Assembly (NCBI GenBank): GCA_964023205.1
Contig: OZ026840.1
Location: 10,898,603 to 10,962,602 of the forward strand
Direction: 5' to 3'
Source: Lutraria lutraria
Lineage: Eukaryota > Mollusca > Bivalvia > Venerida > Mactridae
Length of the DNA stretch: 64,000 nt
The notes beneath the pieces are model-generated. The model made no database searches. It was not told the origin of the DNA and saw only the letters and a program-made list of their open reading frames with translations. The position numbers were made by a program, and so were the translations under genes. How positions within the stretch are numbered: position 1 is the first letter of the stretch; each line of letters opens with the position of its first letter. Of this stretch, positions 51,401-60,400 are shown piece after piece.

Positions 51401-54400
51401 GGGGTCAATAATTAGGTCTCCAGGTCAAATCTTAGAAAAAGCCTTGTTAACACTCTAGATTTCACACTATTTATTGGATCTTCACCAAACATTGCCAAAA
51501 TGTTTGTTTTAATGACATGTAGGACAAGTTCAAGCATGGGTTGTCTAAGGTCAATAATTAGGTCACCAGGTCAAATCTTAGGAAAACATTGTTGACACTG
51601 TAGCTGTCACAGTTTTGATTGGATCTTCACTAAATCTTGTCAGAATGTTTGTCTTAATGATATGTTGGACAAGATTGAACATGAGTCAGCTGGGGTCAAA
51701 ACTAGGTCACCAGGTCTAATCATAGGAATATACCTTTTTATGCTCTAGATGTCAGGGTTTTGATTGGATCTTCACCAAACTTTGTCAAAATGTTTTTCTT
51801 AATGATATGTTGGATGAGTTTGAACATTGGTCATCTGGGGTCAGACACTAGGTCACCTGGTCAAATCACAGGGAAACCTTGACATCAACATACCTCATGA
51901 CATAGGTTCAAAACGATGTTTTCATCAGTAAACAATGAGTGTCATGTGAGCGATATAGGGCCATATTGGCCCTCTTGTTTCAATTGGGAAATCACCAATA
52001 TTCGGCCTCTGTTAAAGATGGAATAAAGGCGCTATACAGTATTTCCTGAGTGCAGATGATGTCATTGTAATGAGTGTTGTCTGTACCTCTTGTGTAATTG
52101 TTTCACTGTTTGTTTGTGTACATTATATGTGTGTGTGTTTCTGTAGGATCCAGATTTTATACAAAAACATTGGAGCCAAAACTCAAGTCAGCATAGCTCT
52201 GAACCATCCAATACATTCTCATTATCTAAGGTACTATGGCTGTAGTAATGCACATGCTTCATAATTTTATATAACTGATGAGCAACCGTATACAATTGTT
52301 GTAATTATAATTATTAAATGCATCTGCTTTTGTTATGAACTGCAATTATGGTTAATTTATCTAATTTTAATGTATTATTTACTGTTATTTCGTTTTGTAC
52401 TAAATGTGGTGTTTTTGCAATATGTTTACATAATATATAAACATGTTATATAATAATCACACTGTGTATCTTGTGACATCAAATGTAACAATTTACTGAG
52501 AGAATTATGTTGGAACTTTTATTATAAACTCCTGTATCACAGATGACGTTATCCATCTAATTTGCTCACTCATTGCTCAATATTCGTGATTTGGATTGGC
52601 TGCCGAATTTGAACAATACTTATAGGTCTTACTGTAATTTGATAATGGCCTCCCTTTAAGACAATGACCTCAAAATTGTTATTTTGTATCTTTTTTATTT
52701 GATACTGTATGGTACAGTATTGTACTTTCATCAATAATTGGGACAAATAAAATTGTTTATAATTATGTAACATAAGTCAATTTAAAGTTAATTAAACTTT
52801 GCTTTGATTTGCAACTATCCAAATCGAATACACATTTTCTTAACTCTTAATTCATTGTTTTCATTTTCGAAGATTTTGTTTATCTGTGATACCATTTTTT
52901 AAGGATGGAGAGTTTATGAGCAGGCAATCATCGGGATTTGTAGAGTCAACACCAGTTATCTCCCCTGACACAGATTTAATACAAAAGAAATCTGTGGGTA
53001 TTGTTGAAAATATTCCTGGAATTATACCCCATGATAAATTAGGGGAAATGTTCCCTGATTTTAAATTGGAAAAAGGGTCCAGTAAAGGGGTTGAGGTATT
53101 CATTAAAATCTGCAAACATATTTATGCAGTACCTTACTATATTACTTATATACAAAATTGTAGTGATTAATAATTAACTATTTTTCATTCTATGAAATAG
53201 GCATCTACAATAACTACTATGTGTAATCAATGGCTTTTTAACCATTTTTTTCAGCTTTTGTGTGTTTTTATTTCTTTTTACTTCAAAAGATTTTCATCTT
53301 TGTGTGTATGACTTAACTGGTTGGTAATAAATATATTACTTAGCTAAAAGAATCATGGCTTAATATCTTGGGTGAATACTATCATCCAATAAGGTTTTCT
53401 TGTGTCTGTTTGAAAGATTCTACTGAATCGTTACTGAGGTATATTATATATTATTCTTTTCTTTATAATATGCAAATTTATATGTTTTGCTCAATTGGCT
53501 TTTATTTCTTTACACAATTTTTTTCTAGCCTTTTAACACTTGTTCATTTATAATATTGGTACAAATTTTGTTTTTCCTTTAAGATGAAATGCTTCTGACT
53601 TATCTACATATTTATTTATCGCTATTTAAAAATTTAGAAGTCAATTAAATATGAGGACTGTTTTAGAAATGCAGTATAAATCATTCTCTAGATTAGTTCA
53701 TTTATATTGATGCATTTGATTATTGAGTAAGTTTAGGTATCTCTCCATTTTACATTTAAGTATTCATTCAGTTAATCATTTCACATTATTATCATATGAG
53801 TCTTGATTTCAATAAACATGTACCATACAGGTAGTGTTCTTGTGAACTACTGTCATTTATTATTTTTATTGAACCTTTTTCAGAATATTTTGTCTTTGTC
53901 AGGCCATCCTTGAAAAAGATTTTGTTTGGGGTAACGCTACCTACTCACCAAAACAGGCCATTTTTAAATATTGAAATAGCATTCTGGCATGTATTTTGGG
54001 TTCAATATAAAAAATAAATTTCCTACCTACATACCCACTAAAATATTCTCTGGGTAGGGTTACCACAAACAACTTTTTTAAGTACGGCCTCAGTATTACC
54101 CACAATGCTTTTTACAGAATGGTTCCTTGATTTTTATAAATGTTAAATATTTGATATTCTAGGCAGAGAAGCAGACTATGGAGAAACAATTACAAACAGA
54201 GAAAGCTAAAGCTATAGAGGGTGACAGAAAGTCAAAAGATGCACAAAGAAAGGAGGACGAGATTAGAAAACTTATGTCACAACTCGAAACTGTCAAGGTA
54301 GATATTGAGAGTTTCATTTATTTCTTGCTCCCGTATTCAATGTTGACCTGTTTGGATTAATGGAGATCATTTATCTAACACAGGAACTGTTTAAGCTACT

Positions 54401-57400
54401 GTGGTGCTGATGCCATTTTCTGCATAAAACATAGAATTATTCTGACTGGATGTGCCACTGTTAGTAACAGATCTTGAACCCTCTTGTATCCTTAACCCAT
54501 GTTCCAATGAAAGAAAAGGCAATAAATCCTCACATGTTCTAATAATTTGATTTGTACAGGCACACCGTCCGGTATACATAGTTCCTTGTATAAGAGGTCG
54601 AAATTCGGTAACTACCCATTGCAGAAATGCTCTTTTTTCCCAATTAGGTGAAAAGAATTCCTAAAAATACAATGCTGAAATTCCCAATATGATAAAAAAT
54701 GATTCTCCCTAAATCTATTTCATACATTCTGTGTATAAAACTTACATTATTGAGCATCATTTATTGAAATGTTACATATCCAACATTATTGAGCATCATT
54801 TATTGAAATGTTACATATCCATTGCTTATAAAAAAGAGCTTTCTTAACCAAACACTGTAGAACATATTCTAACTCGGTTGTCTAACCTTTTCCCAATTTG
54901 GCTGAAAATCATGCTCCCATTTCCCAAAATTAAAGGTTAAGGCCCCTTCCCAATTTTTGGAAAAAAAGACCCTGAAAATCCTCTAATCCTTTAATGATTT
55001 GATTTTTACAGGCACAAAATGTGGCATTGAAGGACAGAGTAGAACAAGATACACAAACATTTACATCAAAGTTACAAGAAAGTCTACCTAATGCTGAATT
55101 ACGTCGTAGACTCAAAGATTTATCAACAAGCTTTAAACAAAACAGGGTATGAACTATGATAGAGTTTATCTAATCAATATTTATGTTTCTTTTTGATGTC
55201 ATAATCCTGTTTTTTACTCTTGAATTAGACAATGCATCACCAGCTAGGATCATTTAGTATATTTCTAGCTTTATTAGTGTAGGATGTCCCCTGAAGTACC
55301 CTTAGGTAGAACCACTGACTTTCTGTAAGCTAGCTGGACAGCTTCCTCACATTTTTTTAGCTCACCAGAGCACGAATGTGCTCAGGGTGAGCTTTTGTGA
55401 TCGCCCTGGGTCCATCGTGCGTCGTTCGTCGTGAAGTGGCATCCATATTTACTTAAAACAACATCTCCTCCTACACCGCTATGCCGATTGCTACCAAACT
55501 TTGCTGGAATGATCCTTGGGTGGCCCCCTTTCAAAGTTGTTCAAAAAATTAAATTTCATTAAAAACTCTAGAAAAAACTTTAAAAATCTTCTTGTCCGAA
55601 ACCACAGGGGCTAGAGCTGAGATATTTGGTATGTAGCATTGTCTAATGGAACTCTACAAAGTTTGTTCAAATTATTCCCCTGGGGTCAAAATTGGCTCCG
55701 CCCCGGGGGTGACTTGATTTTACATAGACTTATATAGGAAATTAAAAAAATCTTCTTGTCAAAAACTACAATGCCTAGAGCTTTGATATTTGGTGTGTAG
55801 CATAGTCTAGTGGACATCTACCAAGTTTGTTCAAATTATTGCCCTAGGGTCAAAATTGGCCCCGCCCTGGGGGTCACTTGATTTATATAGACTTATATAG
55901 GAAAATTTAAAAAATCTTCTTCTCCAAAACCGCAAGGCCTAGAGCATAGATATTTTGTATGTGGCATTGTCTAGTGGACCTCTACCAAGTTTGTTCAAAT
56001 TATGGCCCCGGGGTCAAAATTGGCCCTGCCCTGGGGTTTATTCTATTTTATATAGGAAAATTTGAAAAATCTTCTTCTCCGAAACCACAAGGCCTAGAGT
56101 TAAGATATTTTGTATGTAGTATTGTCTAGCAGACCTCTTCCAAATTTGTTCATATTATGGCCCTAGGGTAAAAATTGGCCCTGACCTTAGGGTTGATTTT
56201 ACTTGGACTCGTGTAGAAATATTTTAACAATGTTCGTCTCCAAATGACCTTTTTTCCTGGTGAGCATTTACAGGGCCATCATGGCCCTCTTGTTTATTTC
56301 ACTTTCCAGTCTAAGAATTACATTGATAGACACAGCAATGCTGTTTTAGAGTTTTTAGTTAATGTCTGTGTTTGTGTATAAATGGTACAGTTAAATTTAA
56401 ATGTTAACAGTTTATGGTTGACATTATCTTCTTGAAATAACTTTAAAATAATTAAAGTTTTTCTTTGTATACATTCTCAAAAATGTGCTTACAAACTACT
56501 TTAATGCAGAAAAGATTGAATCAATACTTATTTAAATCACATATAAGACATCCATGGAAAATAGATAGAAATTAATAGTATGATTACGATTGACCTAAAA
56601 ATGATACGTTTCAGCTTCCGATTGAACCAGAAGGCGATCGAGATGTTCTCGGTAAAACATTCAAAGATCTGCAGGGCTTTGTGACTGATAAAATGAATAA
56701 AAGTAGCCATGATTTAGATCAGACTAGAACCAAACTAGATAAATCTGATCATGCAAACCAATCCTTACGAGACCAAATGAAACAACTTCAAGATAAACTT
56801 AACAAGAGGGATGAGAAAGTCAAGAATGAAAAGAACAAGGTATGTACATGTATTTAACTTCAAAAAGGGTTTTGCTGACCATTTATGTTTATATTTGGCT
56901 TTACCATAAATTTCATTTCTTTCTTTCAGCATAATTATGTATTGTAGAATGGTTTGGCAAAGAAATACATGCCACAGAGTGAAAGGTGTCTTAACTTGTA
57001 ACTTGCTGAATTTCTTGTGTAGACTTGTCCAACAGTCCATTATCAATTTAAGGGATATCACAATGAAAATTTAGAAGTTATTTACACATCAGTGAAGAAT
57101 CTGGGCATACTGCGCCATGGGTGTGCAGGCTGGCCTGGCTCTATCCTGGTGGCAAAAACTTTGTAGTTTCGGTTCTAGCATTTTAAGGGTTAAGCACAGA
57201 GTAGGATGATTGCAAATTTATATTTAATTGGTTTATTGAAATGATTGTGTTACTTACATGTATGTTGTTTGTTGCCTGCATTTGCTAGTGCACATGATGC
57301 AGTGTATGAATTATGGGCCACAGTCAAGGTCAAGTGGCTAGTGTGCTGAACTTAAAACTGGTGATCAGGGTTTGAATCTTGGTTATGGCAGGTTCTATGA

Positions 57401-60400
57401 AAATTTGACAAAAGTGTTAATTTCTCTCCAATTGTGAAGTAATTGCTGCTTTCATTGTGGAAAGGTTAGATTGTACTGGTTAGAATACAGTCCAGGAAAA
57501 CTGGTTAGGTGAACTGGCTGCTGTAAATTACTTATATGTCATTGAAAAACAGTGCTAAATCTACGGAAAAAAATGGATGTTGGTTGCTGTGCAAAACAAG
57601 CCAATTTTCTTCCAATATTGTACTAGTACTCGTTTTGTTATATATACATACAATCATGTATATACATAAAATTGAAAATAATGCACTCTTCATTTACAGG
57701 ATGAATTAATGGTAATCATGAACATTTTATGAAACAAATAATATTTCACTCATCATGCACATTTTCATTTAACAAATCCTGTTTGAAATTGAATCACAAT
57801 TTACTCACATAAGTTAGATTATGACTTTGGAGGACTGTGGTTCTGTGGTTAATGTGCTGGATTTGTAACCTGGAGATTCAGGTTTGATTCCCGGTCACAG
57901 CAAGTCATACTCTTCTATGAGAATTTGACAACTGTGTTGATTTTCCTCCATATGTGGAGAAGTTGTCTGAGTTCCTTGTGTGAAGTGTAAGTTAGTACTG
58001 GTTTGAATATAGTCCAGGAAAAACTTGTTAAGTGAACCGGCCAGCATATACAACTGACAAATTGTTGAACAGCGTTAAACCCTAATTAAAAAAATATGAC
58101 TTTGGAAATATTCTTTGTATTTGTTGCAGATATGGCATAAAAAATGACAATGCTATGTGCTTCATATTAATTGTTCATCCATCACGATATAATAAAAATG
58201 GAACATGCTTGAACATAATTCATCACTTGACTTTTGTTTTTCTTACTTCCAGCATGAATCTTTTAACTTATATAATTTGTTTCTAACATGTTTTGATTTC
58301 TCACAGTAATATTGTATTTTTTTACACAAATTTTGGTTCCGTGAGTTTTTAGCTCACATGAGCACTTGTGCTCAGGATGAGCTTTTGTGAATAGTCTTTG
58401 TCTGGCGTCGTGTGGCGTCAAACTTTACCTTGTGAACACACTAGGGGCCACATTTTTAGCTCAATTTTCTCAAAACTGGGTAAGTATGTTAATATCGACA
58501 AAATCTCGGATGAGTTTGATAATGGGCCACTTGGGGTCAAAAACTAGGTCACCAGGGCCAAATAAGGGGAAACCTTGTGAACACTCTAGAAATCATTATT
58601 TTGATTGGATCTTCATGAAACTTTGTCAGAATGTTTATTTCAATGATATGTAGGCCAAGTTTGATAATGGGTCATCTGCAGTCAAAACCTAGGTCACCAG
58701 GGCCAAATTGCTGGAAAACCTTGTGAACACTCTAGAAGTCACTGTTTTGGTTGATGGGTCATTATGAAACCTTGTCAGAATGTTTGTCTTATTGATATGT
58801 AGGACGAGTTCGAACATGGTTCATCTGGGGTCAAAAACTAGGGCGCTAGTTCAAATCTTATGAAAAACCAGGTTAACACTCTAGATTTCAGTTATAATTG
58901 GATCTTAACCAAACATTGTCAAATTGTTTGTTTTGATGGTATGTAGGTCAAGTACGAGTATGTGTCATCTAGGGTCAATAACTAGGTCATCAGGTAAAAT
59001 CTTAGGAAAACCTTGTTAACACTGTTGATGTCACAGTTTTGTTTGGATCTTTACCAAACCTTGTCAGAATGTTTACCTCAATCATATGTGGGTGAATTTT
59101 GAACATGGGTCAGTCGGGGTCAAAAACTAGGTCACAAGGTCAAATCTTAAGTAAAAACCTTGTTAAAGCTCTCTAGATGTCACGGTTTTAATTGGATCTT
59201 CGCCAAACCTTGTCAGATTGTTTGTATTAATGATATTAAGAACAATTTTAAATACGGGTCACCTTGGATCAAAAACTAGTTCACGAGGTCAACTCTTAGG
59301 AAAACCTTATTAACACTGTAGATGTCAAATTTTGATTGGATCTTCACCAAACCTTGTCAGAATGTTTGTCTTAATGATATGTAAGACACATTTGAACATA
59401 GGTCATCTGGGGTCAAAAACTAGGTCATGAGGTCAAATCTTAAGAAAACCTTGTCTACGCTGTAGTTGTCATGGTTTTGATTGGATCTTCACCAAACCTT
59501 GTCAGAATGTTTGTCTTATTAAAATGCAGGACAAGTTCTAAGATGGGTCATCTGGGGTCAAAAACTAGGTCACCAGGTCAAATCTTGTGAAAACTTTGTT
59601 AACATTGTAGACATCACAGTTTTGATTGGATCTTCACCAAATTTCTTAAGAATATTTGTTTTAATGATATGTAGGTTAAGTTCAAACATGGATCATCTTA
59701 GGTCAGATACTAGGTCACCAGGTCAAATCATAGGAAAACCTTGACATCAGCAGACCTCGTGACACTGGTTCAAAACAATGTTTTAATGAGTAAACAATGA
59801 TTGTCATGTGAGCGATATAGGGCCATCTTGGCCCTCTTGTTCTTTTATTTCAGCATGCTTTATGTGATTTTATTCAGTTATGGTTTTACATCAGCTTATA
59901 AAGTTGTAATGATTTATTTCTGTCTCGTAAGAATGGTCATTTACAGGCCATGTGGTTTGATTATTTTAGTAAACATTTGTTTTTTATGCCCCCGTATCAA
60001 TAGATCTGGGAGATATTGTTTTTGGTCTCTCTGTTTGCCTGTCTGTTTGTACCAAACTTTAACCTTGCCTATAAAATCAAAACGCTTGCACCTACATTCG
60101 TCAAACTTCATATGTAGGTTCCTCATGACAACCTCTACAGGGCCTAGGCATTTTCAGGTCAGTAGGTCAAGGTCACGGGGTCATGGTGTTTAAAAAAATT
60201 TGTACATTTCTTTTAGGATACTATTCCTACATTTTTCATGGGATTTTGACGAAACTTTCACAGACTTGTTGTTACCAAGAACCCCCGCACATACATGTAT
60301 ATTCTGTGATCATTTTTGATGAAAATTATGGCCCTTTGTTTATTTTGTTAGAATATTATAAGAATATTGATTATACCTTAGTTAGTGGGGACCTGTGTAT

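Larger units (their letters stand above)
48525..52146. other. intron 12
   Basis: 3.6 kb: family C copies (48658-49240, 51099-51979), a hAT element (49253-50529), and near 50985-51098 a repeat (GGGAAGGGGCC, TTTTGGGAAATTC) that recurs in the opposite orientation at 54540-54990. 50540-50980 is AT-rich. Confidence 0.85.

Noticed and set aside
53400..53438. Possible microexon (TTGAAAG / ATTCTACTGAATCGTTACTGAG / GTATAT)
   Set aside because: 22 bp would shift the frame between two phase-0 exons; no coding conservation visible.
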